Source of the DNA: JAFAMS01 sp049520515
Lineage (GTDB): Bacteria; Vulcanimicrobiota; Vulcanimicrobiia; Vulcanimicrobiales; Vulcanimicrobiaceae
DNA: 64,000 bases
Reading direction: 5' to 3'
Assembly (NCBI GenBank): GCA_049520515.1
Contig: JBEKPS010000001.1
Span: 310,001 to 374,000 of the forward strand
The position numbers and the translations under genes were made by a program. The notes beneath the pieces were generated by a model. It was not told where the DNA came from. It saw nothing but the letters and a program-made list of their open reading frames with translations, and did not search any database. The stretch's first letter is position 1; every line of letters starts with the position of its first letter. Positions 43,128 through 51,587 of this stretch are shown piece after piece.

Positions 43128-44908
43128 CCGCTCGTCACCCGTTCGACTTCGGATGGGATCGCATCCAAATCGTCCGCGAGGGCAATGGCCGTCGCTTCGT
43201 CGTGCTCACAGCTGCGCAAGAGAACGCGGACGTCATCTTCGTTGACATCGGCGGGCCCACTTAGGCCGCGGCGAATAGCATCTTCTGCAGCGGCGAGTCG
43301 CGTTGTGGCCAGATCGCCAAGTTCTAGTATATTGCGATTGATTTCTTGCCCCGCGGCATATCGTAGTCGACCGCGACGCGCATCGAGCCTTTCCTCGACC
43401 CGTTGTGCAAGGTGACGTATGAGAAGACGCGAGCGAAGGATGCGTGGCAACAGCAGGCTCACCTGGCGTACGAGGATCTCTAAACCCGTATCTGCGATCC
43501 GTTCCCGCGGAAATGAGATTCCCGGAACGTCGAATGTCGAGGCGAGGGACGTCGGCGGCGGAACGTCGGCTTTGACGAGGGATGCACCGAGCGAGAGGAT
43601 TTCGCTCTCAAGACGATCGACCTGACGACACAATCGTTCCGCATTCGCTTTCATTTTCTGGTTGACGAGTGTCGTAACGTCGCTGACCCAGGCGGCCGCG
43701 CTCGTCGCTGCACCTCGTTCAAGCGCATGCTCAAAGGCATCGATGTCACCATGCTGAGCGGCCGTACGCAGTTCGGTGGTTAGGGCGACGCACGACCGCT
43801 GAAAACACGCTCCTAAGAGTCGATCGAGATTTTCACCCAGCTCGCTGCGCATCTGATCGAGCGCAATTCCTAGCTCCTTGTTTCGATCCCCGAGGTCGGT
43901 GACGAGCGTATCGAAGCGTGTACGGAGTGTTTCCCGTTCGTTGAGCGGTAGAAGTAGGGCGTGGCGTCGCAATGAAATCAGGAATTGCAGGCGACGTGCT
44001 AAGGCAGCCGATTTCCGGGCGATCGAGCGTTCTCGCACGAGGTCTCTATTGCGGTCAAGAAACCTCGTCAATGCCGAAACGAATTCCGCAAACCGCGAAT
44101 CAACCCGTCCGTCCTGAGCAGCAGAGAGCGCGTTACGCGCACTGAGTGCGAACATCCGCGGTGAAAAGCCAAGCGCGGCGTCGAGCTGCCGCTGCGTGAA
44201 TGCGATGATCTCGTGCTCTTGTTCGGGGAGCAAATCTGCTTTATTGTAGACGACGAAGAGCCGTTCCGAAGCGTCACGAACGTCTTTCGTAAACGCGATT
44301 TCTGCTTCGCCGATCGGCGGTTCTGGCCCGACAACGAGAATCGCAACCTCGGCTTCGCGTAGAGCGCTGCGCGCCGTTTCGGTGTTGTGTACGAATGCCG
44401 ATCCGATGCCGGGCGTGTCGACGATACGTAGTCCGTGTAAGAATTCGGCGTGCACCCTTACATCAACCGCATGTACCGCGCGAACGTTCTCCGGATTTCC
44501 CGTTTCCGTGACGTATTCACTCAGATCGCGAATGTCGATCTGCGATGATCCACCATTCCGATAGACGATCGTTGCGCCTTCCCTGCCAAAATGAACGCTT
44601 GTTGCAATCGACGTTAATGGAAGGGCTCCGGTCGGCAGAATGTCATTGCCGATCAGGGCGTTAATGAGCGTGCTTTTCCCGCGTTTGAATTGGCCCGCGA
44701 TGAGGACGGTCAACTCATCGCCCATCGAACGATTGATCAATGAGCGCGCTTCGATGGCGCTCGCTTCATCGGCATGTCGCCAAGCGATCCGTTCGATCTC
44801 GTGGAGTGCGGCCGCCGCTCGACCTACTGACACATGGAATCCTCCAAACGTGGAGGACCCATTAGCTTCTTGCGGTTTTCGAGAGCGTGCCTCGAGGGCG
44901 GGATCCAT
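43124..44908 (-). CDS. Dynamin-like GTPase
   Basis: A large GTPase of about 594 residues (if ATG 44908 is the start). The G domain has G1 GQFKRGKST, a switch Thr in LPLTSIATS, G3 DTPGIGSAF and G4 NKAD. It is followed by a long helical region (QFLISLRRHALLLPLNERETLRTRF.. with many Arg and Leu) like the stalk of bacterial dynamin-like proteins. These often remodel membranes or assemble on damaged envelope. No transmembrane helix is evident. The frame is open up to 45106, but that part lacks family character. The gene leads into the coiled-coil gene and then the hydrogenase-like complex. Confidence 0.88.
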   Translation of the reverse strand: MDPALEARSRKPQEANGSSTFGGFHVSVGRAAAALHEIERIAWRHADEASAIEARSLINRSMGDELTVLIAGQFKRGKSTLINALIGNDILPTGALPLTSIATSVHFGREGATIVYRNGGSSQIDIRDLSEYVTETGNPENVRAVHAVDVRVHAEFLHGLRIVDTPGIGSAFVHNTETARSALREAEVAILVVGPEPPIGEAEIAFTKDVRDASERLFVVYNKADLLPEQEHEIIAFTQRQLDAALGFSPRMFALSARNALSAAQDGRVDSRFAEFVSALTRFLDRNRDLVRERSIARKSAALARRLQFLISLRRHALLLPLNERETLRTRFDTLVTDLGDRNKELGIALDQMRSELGENLDRLLGACFQRSCVALTTELRTAAQHGDIDAFEHALERGAATSAAAWVSDVTTLVNQKMKANAERLCRQVDRLESEILSLGASLVKADVPPPTSLASTFDVPGISFPRERIADTGLEILVRQVSLLLPRILRSRLLIRHLAQRVEERLDARRGRLRYAAGQEINRNILELGDLATTRLAAAEDAIRRGLSGPADVNEDDVRVLLRSCEHDEATAIALADDLDAIPSEVERVTSG

Positions 44909-45065
44909 CGCCCGGCGCGCCGCGCGCCAGTAGCTATTGAACCGCCATACGCCGCCGCTGTCAAGAAATCGGCAAACAACGAAGCGCTCGGACGGGGAAC
45001 CATCTGGCTTGCGGATAAATAGAAATGGTCCGGCGATGGAGTTCGCCGCAACTGTCTTCGGACTG

Positions 45066-45104
45066 ATGACTCCTACGCGTAAGTTTGTGCGAAATGGAGT
45101 CGCC
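45066..45104 (+). promoter_or_regulatory. GATGACTCCT leader, hairpin with GGAGTC
   Basis: GATGACTCC at 45065-45073 pairs with GGAGTC at 45096-45101, 3 nt before an ATG at 45105. The layout (GATGRCTCCT, loop, GGAG, ATG) matches leaders at 42614-42667, 49926-49952 and 50158-50186. Within the 349-bp gap from the dynamin start to the nudix gene, this is the only structure I can see. Confidence 0.4.
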
Positions 45105-45254
45105 ATGATCTTTGCCGACTGGGCAGTTTACAGCGTACGGCGTCGGTTTCGGCGCCAGATCGCAGTGTACACGGCGCGACTGCGAGAACACATCGCATGC
45201 GGCCACTGGATCCTTTTTCTTACCGCACTTCTCGGCATTCGGGACGACGAGTAA
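45105..45254 (+). CDS. Possible small protein, 49 residues
   Basis: ATG 45105 opens a frame MIFADWAVYSVRRRFRRQ ending LLGIRDDE at 45254. The frame is also open upstream to ATG 45066 (MTPTRKFVRNGVA..). The sequence is very basic in the middle and hydrophobic near the end, as in membrane-associated small proteins. It ends 3 bp before the nudix ATG. I do not recognise it. Support comes only from its position behind the shared leader type; it may be spurious. Confidence 0.3.
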   Translation: MIFADWAVYSVRRRFRRQIAVYTARLREHIACGHWILFLTALLGIRDDE

Positions 45255-45257
45255 GCG

Positions 45258-45719
45258 ATGGAGGGAGCTGTCACCCAACACCGCGTGCGCACGCTGGCGG
45301 TTGTGCGAGACGAGCGCGGATTCGTGCTTGCGGTGCGTCATGCGCGTCGCGGAGAGCGATTTTGGACGCTGCCCGGTGGGTTTTCAAATATCGGCGAGTC
45401 GCTCGAGGAGACGCTGGTTCGCGAAGTCGGCGAAGAGACTGGCTATCGTGTGCGCGTTGATTACCTTGTAACCGTTTTCGAAATCGGTTCGAGTCGTTGG
45501 GAACCTCGTCGCCTCGAACTCTGCTTTGCGTGCGAGGTCACTGAGGTCGACGCGACACTCCGTCGTGGATCGGACGGCATTGTGGAGGTCGGATGGCTTG
45601 ACCCGAACATCACTTACGACGACTTCTTGCCGTCGAAACTCCTACCGCTGCTCCGGAATAACACAAGAGGCCTGTACCTCGGGAATATCACCGACACCGG
45701 CCATCCGCTGAAAAAGTAG
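45258..45719 (+). CDS. Nudix hydrolase
   Basis: A 153-residue hydrolase of nucleoside-diphosphate-X compounds. The Nudix box is complete: GFSNIGESLEETLVREVGEETGY. The N-terminus (TLAVVRDERGFVLAVRHARRG) and C-terminus (EVGWLDP) are typical. The substrate cannot be told. The stop is directly adjacent to the stop of the convergent histidine phosphatase gene. Confidence 0.93.
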   Translation: MEGAVTQHRVRTLAVVRDERGFVLAVRHARRGERFWTLPGGFSNIGESLEETLVREVGEETGYRVRVDYLVTVFEIGSSRWEPRRLELCFACEVTEVDATLRRGSDGIVEVGWLDPNITYDDFLPSKLLPLLRNNTRGLYLGNITDTGHPLKK

Positions 45720-46337
45720 CTAGACGTGCGAGGCATCGTTAATCGAGCCGATGATGCATTTATCGGTCTCGAAATCGAGATCGTTAATGCAACAAGGGCC
45801 CTGCCTAAAGCGCCAATAGTGCGACAGTGGGAGTTCGAGCGCGTAAAGCAATACAACGCGGTTGATTGCTTCGTGGCCGACGACTACGATTGTTTCATTG
45901 CGATGTCGACGGACGAGATTGCGCATGCCGCGCGAGACGCGGCTAAACACATCGGACAGCGCCTCCCCGCCCGGAATATGCGCAACGTCGGGGGCACGAA
46001 ACCAGAGTTTTGCTTCGGTCGGCCACGATGAACGTACATCGTCGTGGCTCAGTCCGGTCCACTGCCCGTAATCGATCTCAATGAAGTCAGGGTCGGGTCG
46101 GACGACAAGGTCGATCTTGTGCGCAATTGCCTCGGCCGTATGCATCGCTCGGCCGATGGGGCTCGAATAGACCGCAGCCAGCTCCCATCTCTCCGCGATC
46201 CGCTGCGCGACGGCCTCAGCCTGCGAGACTCCAAGAGAGGTCAACGGCAGATCGTTTCGACCGCGGAAGCGCGGTGGATCGATGCCCTCAACGTGTCCGT
46301 GCCGCACCAGCAGCACCTTCGTCCTCGGGTCGCTCAT
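45720..46337 (-). CDS. Histidine phosphatase-family protein
   Basis: The catalytic LVRHGHVEG (RHG) and the second His in GHEAINRVVL are present, with the acid region DFIEIDYGQWTGLSHDDV of the CobC/GpmB-like group. It is 205 residues, a standard length. It is the last of four genes (49925 down to 45720) that overlap by 4 nt each (ATGA), so it belongs with the two MutS-type ATPases. It may dephosphorylate a nucleotide or sugar; the true substrate is unknown. Confidence 0.9.
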   Translation of the reverse strand: MSDPRTKVLLVRHGHVEGIDPPRFRGRNDLPLTSLGVSQAEAVAQRIAERWELAAVYSSPIGRAMHTAEAIAHKIDLVVRPDPDFIEIDYGQWTGLSHDDVRSSWPTEAKLWFRAPDVAHIPGGEALSDVFSRVSRGMRNLVRRHRNETIVVVGHEAINRVVLLYALELPLSHYWRFRQGPCCINDLDFETDKCIIGSINDASHV

Positions 46338-47845
46338 ACGTTCTGCGTCTCCGCATCGGAAAAAATCTCGTTGTAGAGATCCTCGCCGTAACTTGTCTCA
46401 AGCGGCTCTCCAACGGCGAGTTTGTAGGTTCGCGTCCCATCGGGCTGGCGCTCGGCACGCAAAAACGTGGCCTTGTGTGACTTTTCTTCCCACAAGCCGC
46501 GCGCGAATTCATAGAGATGCGTCACATAGAATACCTTGACGCGCTTTTCGAGCAACGCGGCAACGATCTGCCGCGCGATCTCCGAGCCTTCTCGGTCGTT
46601 CGTCGCAGCGAACGACTCGTTAAAGAGCATCAGCGCATTCGGATTCAGATAACCTGCAATCTCGCTCATGCGCGATATTTCCTCGGCAAACTTCCCGTGC
46701 TTCATCGACGCGTCTTCTTCGCGTTTGTAATGTGTGTAGAGGCCAGTGCACGTGTTTGCAGCAAACGCCTCGGCCCCAACAAACATTCCGCATTGCGTCA
46801 TGAGCTGCGCGAGCCCAATGCTGCGCAAGAACACCGACTTTCCGCCTCGATTGGCTCCCGTCACGACAACGACCTCACTGCCGTCCGCATCGACGTCGTT
46901 TCCGACGACGCGATCGGAAATCGTGAGTGCCAGCGAGACATCGTAGAGTCCGGTGAACCAGTGCCGCCGCGCGCCGCACTCGCTCACGTCAGGAAAGCAG
47001 ACCGGCTCACGTTTCTCCGTGAGCTTCGTATGCAGGTTGAGGCACGCGACATAAAACCCGAGTTCTGCACGGAGCAACTTGAGAAAACTCAGGATATGGT
47101 CGGCGGCTTGCGCCGCAGCGTTTGCGACAAGATTCAGGCCGCGATCGCGGAGATTGGAGAGGACGCGTGCTCCCGCCTCATCGCGCGGATGGAGTTGGTA
47201 CGAGTATGCGTCCGGTCCACCACAAAAGAGACGTTCAAACCAATTACGGTCGGGGTGATTCGGGCGCCGTAAGACGTAATCGACTCCCTTATTGCCGGCA
47301 CCGAGCCGAGCGCTGACGAGCGCGCCACCCCTGAACTTCAGGCGCTTGAGATGCGCTTCGACGATGTCGAAGTACTCATCGGAGAGCTCGTCCTTAAGCG
47401 TTGCGCATAACGTCTGGAGTCCGCTCGAACGAAAGACGTCTTGGTAGGCATCCGTCGTTTTGCGAAGCTTTCGAAGAATGCCAACGCAAAACTCGAGCAA
47501 ACCGACCGCATTCATGAGCGTCGATGAAGGATAGCGGCCGCTCGTTACCCAGTAATACCCCCGCTTTCCCTCTTCCGCCTCGACGGCAATAGCGTACATC
47601 TGAAGAAGCGCGTTGGGAGTCGCCAGACAGTCGGCGAGAATGGCCTGCCGGTATCGAATGGTTGCGACGTCACTTACGCTCGAAAAAACGGCGCGCCGGG
47701 CAATCTCGTAGAGAAACTTGTCCTCGCCGCTCATCGCCGCGAACAGGTGATTGAGCTCCAGATCTTGCGCGAGATCCATCGCGTTCCACGGAAGCGGTTG
47801 TTCGCGATCGAAATCACGATCGGTGTACATGAGGAACGCTTTCAC
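46334..47845 (-). CDS. MutS-domain-V ATPase, partner B
   Basis: A 503-residue protein whose last ~230 residues are a MutS ATPase: Walker A GANRGGKS (about 330-337), the following VFLRSIGLAQLMTQCGMFVGA, and THLYEFA. Walker B reads LMLFNESFAATND, where the usual Asp is Asn. The first 300 residues are helical and replace the mismatch-binding and connector domains of MutS. Thus it cannot be a normal repair MutS. It is coupled to another MutS-like gene upstream by a 4-nt overlap. The two probably form a heterodimer, as ABC-type ATPases do. Confidence 0.85.
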   Translation of the reverse strand: MKAFLMYTDRDFDREQPLPWNAMDLAQDLELNHLFAAMSGEDKFLYEIARRAVFSSVSDVATIRYRQAILADCLATPNALLQMYAIAVEAEEGKRGYYWVTSGRYPSSTLMNAVGLLEFCVGILRKLRKTTDAYQDVFRSSGLQTLCATLKDELSDEYFDIVEAHLKRLKFRGGALVSARLGAGNKGVDYVLRRPNHPDRNWFERLFCGGPDAYSYQLHPRDEAGARVLSNLRDRGLNLVANAAAQAADHILSFLKLLRAELGFYVACLNLHTKLTEKREPVCFPDVSECGARRHWFTGLYDVSLALTISDRVVGNDVDADGSEVVVVTGANRGGKSVFLRSIGLAQLMTQCGMFVGAEAFAANTCTGLYTHYKREEDASMKHGKFAEEISRMSEIAGYLNPNALMLFNESFAATNDREGSEIARQIVAALLEKRVKVFYVTHLYEFARGLWEEKSHKATFLRAERQPDGTRTYKLAVGEPLETSYGEDLYNEIFSDAETQNV

Positions 47846-49371
47846 GACGGGAGACGCTCCAAGAGGGCGTTATACGTGACCTGATACTTCTCGGCGATCG
47901 CCAGCGCGTATGCGAGTCCATCCGCACGCCGCCGAACGACTTTGAACGTCCGCATCGCCGGCTGATCCGGGACGACCGCACTCACCATGCTGACCGTCTT
48001 CGCACTCATGCTGGAGAGCTCGTCGATGAAGGTCACCCAGACGCCGAGCACGTCGCGCGCGAGCAACTTCTCCATGACGTGTCGACTGAGGAAGACCGCG
48101 TCGTGAACCGTTGTCGACGTGAATATTTCGTTGAGAATGACGACGGAGGAGGGTGTTGAGGCCTCAATGATCTCATGGAGGCGATGCAGATCGTCTTCGA
48201 GCTTACCGCGAAGATTCTCAATACTTTCTTCGCGTTCGAAATGCGTGAAGAGTCGGTCGAAACGGTAGAGCTGCGCATCGGTGCCTGCGATTGGGCAGCC
48301 AACGGAAGCCAGATAGTGCACTTGTCCGAAGGTCCGCGCAAAGGTCGTCTTGCCACCCTGATTCGGACCGGTGACGACGATCATCCGCTCCTCCCCCGCG
48401 AGTGAGAAATCATTGCAGACGACGGGCGACTTGCCGATCAGCTTGTGCGCCAGCGCCATATCAAACATATCTTGAACAAATATCGTCTTGTCGGTGCCCT
48501 CAACCATGACGGGATAGCACACCGTAAGACCCGCGCGTCGAAAGCGATCGATGTACTCGAGGTACGAGACGTAGAACTGCGCCTCGCGGTCGAATCGTGC
48601 GATGACGGCGTCGACGTGGTCTCGGTGTTGGTTGCAAAAACGATCGAGATGGCCGAGTTCGTCGGGAAATAACCTCGCGACGAACGTAAGAATCTGCGCC
48701 TCGATATGATTCATTTCGGGCGAGAGGTCCTTGAACGTCACGAGGTAGTCGGTTACGGCCGACCGTTTGAACTTCTCGAATGTCTCGTCGATGACAGCGC
48801 TATAGTCGGCCTCATTGTCGTATCGCAGAACGCTAAAGCCGCCGTTTTGAATGAGAATGCTGTAGCGCACCCTTGCGAGTTGCGCTTCGACCTGTTCTTT
48901 TTCCGTGACAAGCGACCGAAAGACCTCGCTCTGGATGTAGCTGGTGAGATATTGGCGGAAACGCTTTAGACCGCTCGATTGCAGATCGGCGGCATCAAGC
49001 TGCGCCGAGAGGTCACGGACCGCGTCGCAGTACATCGCGATCGCTTCAAGAAACCAGGCGTCCGCCTCGTACGCAGTACGAATTTTTTCCCCTTGGGTGA
49101 CATGTGCACGCATATCGTGCATCCGGGTCGCAAATTGTCGCACGTTCTCGAGCAGTTGGGCGTCTTCGAGGTCCGCAAAGACGTTCTGACGGTAGGCGAT
49201 GCTCTCGCTGTCAGCAAGCTTCAGATAGAAAAATGGCTTGAGATCGTACTCTTCTTTGCCGGCAACGATCGCCGTAACGATCTGATCGAGGTTCACGTCC
49301 GAAAAGAAGTCAGGCTGTTGTTCCGCAAGGACTCCGTTGGAAGACGGCGCGGGAAAGAGAATACTCGTCAC
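47842..49371 (-). CDS. MutS-domain-V ATPase, partner A
   Basis: A 509-residue relative of partner B. Walker A is GPNQGGKT (about 335-342), and after it comes TFARTFGQVHYLASVGCPI. Walker B is VVILNEIFTSTT, again with Asn in place of Asp, and FIDELSS follows. The N-terminal 320 residues are helical (lever-like). No mismatch-recognition Phe-x-Glu domain, connector or clamp is visible. It overlaps partner B and the unknown gene upstream by 4 nt each. Such truncated MutS homologues exist, but this pair with a histidine phosphatase is not familiar to me. Confidence 0.85.
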   Translation of the reverse strand: MTSILFPAPSSNGVLAEQQPDFFSDVNLDQIVTAIVAGKEEYDLKPFFYLKLADSESIAYRQNVFADLEDAQLLENVRQFATRMHDMRAHVTQGEKIRTAYEADAWFLEAIAMYCDAVRDLSAQLDAADLQSSGLKRFRQYLTSYIQSEVFRSLVTEKEQVEAQLARVRYSILIQNGGFSVLRYDNEADYSAVIDETFEKFKRSAVTDYLVTFKDLSPEMNHIEAQILTFVARLFPDELGHLDRFCNQHRDHVDAVIARFDREAQFYVSYLEYIDRFRRAGLTVCYPVMVEGTDKTIFVQDMFDMALAHKLIGKSPVVCNDFSLAGEERMIVVTGPNQGGKTTFARTFGQVHYLASVGCPIAGTDAQLYRFDRLFTHFEREESIENLRGKLEDDLHRLHEIIEASTPSSVVILNEIFTSTTVHDAVFLSRHVMEKLLARDVLGVWVTFIDELSSMSAKTVSMVSAVVPDQPAMRTFKVVRRRADGLAYALAIAEKYQVTYNALLERLPS

Positions 49372-49925
49372 GACGGTCTCATTGACCGCAGCGTGAGCAG
49401 CGCGTGGGCGGTTCTCGATCGGGAAACGCTGGCGAGCAGCCGATTGATGACCGTCTCGACGGCCGCTGCGACCGCATCGTGGAGTGCAGCGCGAAGTTCA
49501 TCGATTAAGTCACGCATCCACGTCTCGACGATATCCTCGAGCGAACCGTGCGCGGCAATCGTCGGATGAACGGCGCTCAGGTGAAGTCGGGGAAGTGCGA
49601 TGCGGCGCGGTCGCGCAAGCAGTCGCGCTTCATTTTCCCAAACCGCCTCCGCATACGATCGGAAGCGAGAGCGGAACCGAATGTTCACCGTATCACGCAC
49701 GCAACGCGTGCAATGCGCGGCGATGAGCTGCGCTTGCTCGCGAATCCTGTTCCGATCGTAGTCCGTTGAACGGAGCGCCTCTTCGAGCGCCGCGCGAGCG
49801 TTTGCAAAGGCACCAGCGCAGAGGCGATCAAGGATCGCGATATCGGCGCTACACGCGTCGGTGAGTGTATGGCGGGCGGACCGTTCGAATTCGCGCGCGG
49901 AGACGAGGTGCGGATCGTCGAGCAT
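49368..49925 (-). CDS. Hypothetical helical protein, first gene of MutS-pair operon
   Basis: A 185-residue protein, mostly alpha-helical by pattern, with no recognised domain. Charged and hydrophobic heptads (CAGAFANARAALEEALRSTDYDRNRI, SLEDIVETWMRDLIDELRAALHD) suggest a helical bundle. Two Cys (HCTRCVRD) could bind a metal but do not form a full motif. Its start is preceded by the leader at 49926-49952, and its stop overlaps the first MutS-like gene. It is likely a specific partner of the ATPase pair. Confidence 0.65.
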   Translation of the reverse strand: MLDDPHLVSAREFERSARHTLTDACSADIAILDRLCAGAFANARAALEEALRSTDYDRNRIREQAQLIAAHCTRCVRDTVNIRFRSRFRSYAEAVWENEARLLARPRRIALPRLHLSAVHPTIAAHGSLEDIVETWMRDLIDELRAALHDAVAAAVETVINRLLASVSRSRTAHALLTLRSMRPS

Positions 49926-49952
49926 GTGGCTCTCCTACGTACTAGGAGCCAT
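49926..49952 (-). promoter_or_regulatory. SD-sequestering leader of the MutS-pair operon
   Basis: On the minus strand the 27 nt before ATG 49925 read ATGGCTCCTAGTACG then TAGGAGAGCCAC. GGCTCCTA pairs with TAGGAG.GCC, so the AGGAG Shine-Dalgarno is double-stranded. The 5' arm also begins a five-codon ORF (MAPST) that stops at the TAG of the 3' arm. A TATACT box lies about 60 nt further upstream on the same strand (near 50010). The rest of the 261-bp divergent region (49926-50186) shows nothing else I can support. Confidence 0.55.
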
Positions 49953-50157
49953 CAGTCGCGTCCGCGACGTCTGCGGCGAGCCCCATCGCCGATGTCCCCT
50001 CCAGTATAGTCCGACCGGCGCGGTCTTCAAGTGCCGTTTTGGTCGCAATCGCGTGAAAAGAGGGCTCGACTTTGAACCCGACCGAGGGTAGGGTCGGTCA
50101 CGGGGCAGAAGCGCAGATGAGGCGATGGAGCTCGCCATAACCGCCGGATAACGGCTG

Positions 50158-50186
50158 ATGGCTCCTGTTTAAAGACAGGAGTCCAC
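50158..50186 (+). promoter_or_regulatory. SD-sequestering leader of the second phosphoesterase
   Basis: The 29 nt before ATG 50187 read ATGGCTCCTGTTTAAAG then ACAGGAGTCCAC. CTCCTGT (50162-50168) pairs perfectly with ACAGGAG (50175-50181), extended by TGG/CCA around one bulge. The Shine-Dalgarno AGGAG is inside the stem. The first codons ATG GCT CCT GTT TAA form a four-codon ORF. It mirrors the divergent leader at 49926-49952 almost base for base at both ends. Confidence 0.6.
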
Positions 50187-50921
50187 ATGCGAGTTCTCCT
50201 CATCGCCGATGTCCACGCCAACCTGGCGGCCTTGCATGCGCTGCCCGACGCCGACGCAGTCGTGTGCGCCGGAGATGTGGTCGGCTTCGGCCCGGATAGC
50301 GCGGGCGTCATCGATGAGCTTCAACGGCGTGGTGCGCACTGCGTTCGCGGCGACGAGGACGACGCGATCGCCAATGGCACATCCCACCCAGCCCCGCCGT
50401 CTCTCCCCCTCGCAACAATCGAAAGCCGCGCGCTCATCGCCGCGAGCCTTTCCGACGCGCACATGCGTTGGCTGAAGAACCTCCCGCCCGAAATTGAATT
50501 GCGGTTCGATGGTGTCGCCGTTGCGGTCACCCACGCCTACCCCGGTGACTACGGTCGATACATACGGCCGACGGACGATGAAATCGACCGCATTTCGCGC
50601 GCCTTCCCGAAGTGCGATCTCATTGTCATTGGACACACGCACCGTCCCGGCACGTGGCAAAGTCGCAATCTCATTGTTAATCCGGGGAGTGTTGGCTTAT
50701 CGCACCGCGCCGGATACGCGTCGTACGCCATGCTAGAGAATGGTAAAGTCACCTTTAGCGACGTGCGCTACGACCCTATCAAGACCGTGGCAGCGTCGGT
50801 TCGGTTTGGTCTCTCGAATGATGCGCATCAAGAGTACGTCACCGAACTCGTCAACGGATCACATCGTCCCTCCGCTCGGCTCGCTCACACGCGAATACAC
50901 GACGGATCGCCGCACGCGTGA
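50187..50921 (+). CDS. Metallophosphoesterase-like protein with altered motif
   Basis: A 244-residue YfcE-like protein: ADVHANLAAL, GDVVGFG, and GHTHRPG are present. The third metal motif, normally GNHD, reads GDEDD, so the Asn and His ligands are lost. Catalysis with the second metal may be weakened or lost. The C-terminal ~40 residues (SNDAHQEYVTELVNGSHRPS..) are hydrophilic. It starts behind a hairpin leader. The gene is divergent from the MutS-pair operon, and they may be regulated together. Confidence 0.8.
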   Translation: MRVLLIADVHANLAALHALPDADAVVCAGDVVGFGPDSAGVIDELQRRGAHCVRGDEDDAIANGTSHPAPPSLPLATIESRALIAASLSDAHMRWLKNLPPEIELRFDGVAVAVTHAYPGDYGRYIRPTDDEIDRISRAFPKCDLIVIGHTHRPGTWQSRNLIVNPGSVGLSHRAGYASYAMLENGKVTFSDVRYDPIKTVAASVRFGLSNDAHQEYVTELVNGSHRPSARLAHTRIHDGSPHA

Positions 50922-50971
50922 TCGTCGATTGGCAATGTCCGACCATCGTCGGGGCGCGCACGCGCTAGAAC

Positions 50972-51253
50972 ATGTCAGTCATTGCGGCAGTACTCTGGTT
51001 TATTGGGTCGGCAGCTGCCGGAATGTTGCTTGCATTCGTCCTTCGCTACTTGGGACGGCGCCGTTCGATCGTCTTTTTCTGGTTCGTCGGCATTGCAGTG
51101 TTCATTTGGTATGACGCCAAAGAGAGTTTCAAGGACGACGGTAGCTGGCAGTGGGGAGACTTACTTCCCTACGGCCTTGGCATTGTTGGGTCCGCGCTCG
51201 GATCAATCGCGAGCGACTTCGTCAGTCCGTACATCGATCGACGAGACAGATAA
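50972..51253 (+). CDS. Small membrane protein
   Basis: A 93-residue protein with two or three hydrophobic segments: AAVLWFIGSAAAGMLLAFVL, IVFFWFVGIAVFIWY and a shorter LLPYGLGIVGSALGS. The sequence between them is charged (YLGRRRS, DAKESFKDDGSW). I do not recognise a family. It is alone on the plus strand and ends 40 bp before a truncated VOC gene on the other strand. Confidence 0.6.
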   Translation: MSVIAAVLWFIGSAAAGMLLAFVLRYLGRRRSIVFFWFVGIAVFIWYDAKESFKDDGSWQWGDLLPYGLGIVGSALGSIASDFVSPYIDRRDR

Positions 51254-51293
51254 TCTTCGAGATCCGGCGCCTCCGTCTCGAGCCGCGCGAGCG

Positions 51294-51587
51294 CTAGCTC
51301 GATGTTGCCGACTGCGTTTGCTTTCCCCAGCGTGCGATTTCGCCTTCGAGATCGAGCGGAGTGGTTGGCGCGCTGTTCTCGTATTCGCCCCAATGCTCGC
51401 GCGGGACAACCCACATCACTTCGAACTCGTTACCATCCGGGTCGTAGCCGTAGATGGATTTCGTTGAGCCGTGATTGCTCATGCCACTGAGCGTACCGTA
51501 ACGCTGAAATGCAGCCAGCGCGTCACGGAGCGATTCGATCTCCTCGACTTCCCACGCAAGATGATAAAGACCGACGCCACGCTCGGT
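51294..51587 (-). pseudogene. VOC-family gene lacking its N-terminal module, 5' end at repeat copy C
   Basis: From the repeat boundary inward, the frame reads TERGVGLYHLAWEVEEIESLRD, then NHGSTKSIYGYDPDGNEFEVMW. These are the second beta-alpha-beta module of a glyoxalase-type protein, with the His (YHLAW) and Glu (FEVMW) ligands. The first module, which carries the other two ligands, is missing and is replaced by the repeat. The first conventional start is ATG 51482, which would drop half of the remaining module. In the other direction the frame continues through the repeat as AVGGAEPGAERRQ, without a start codon. It looks like a truncated gene. Confidence 0.6.

Noticed and set aside
46334..49371. 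Ordinary mismatch-repair MutS genes
   Set aside because: Lengths near 505 residues, no mismatch-recognition, connector or clamp domains, and Walker B Asn in both.
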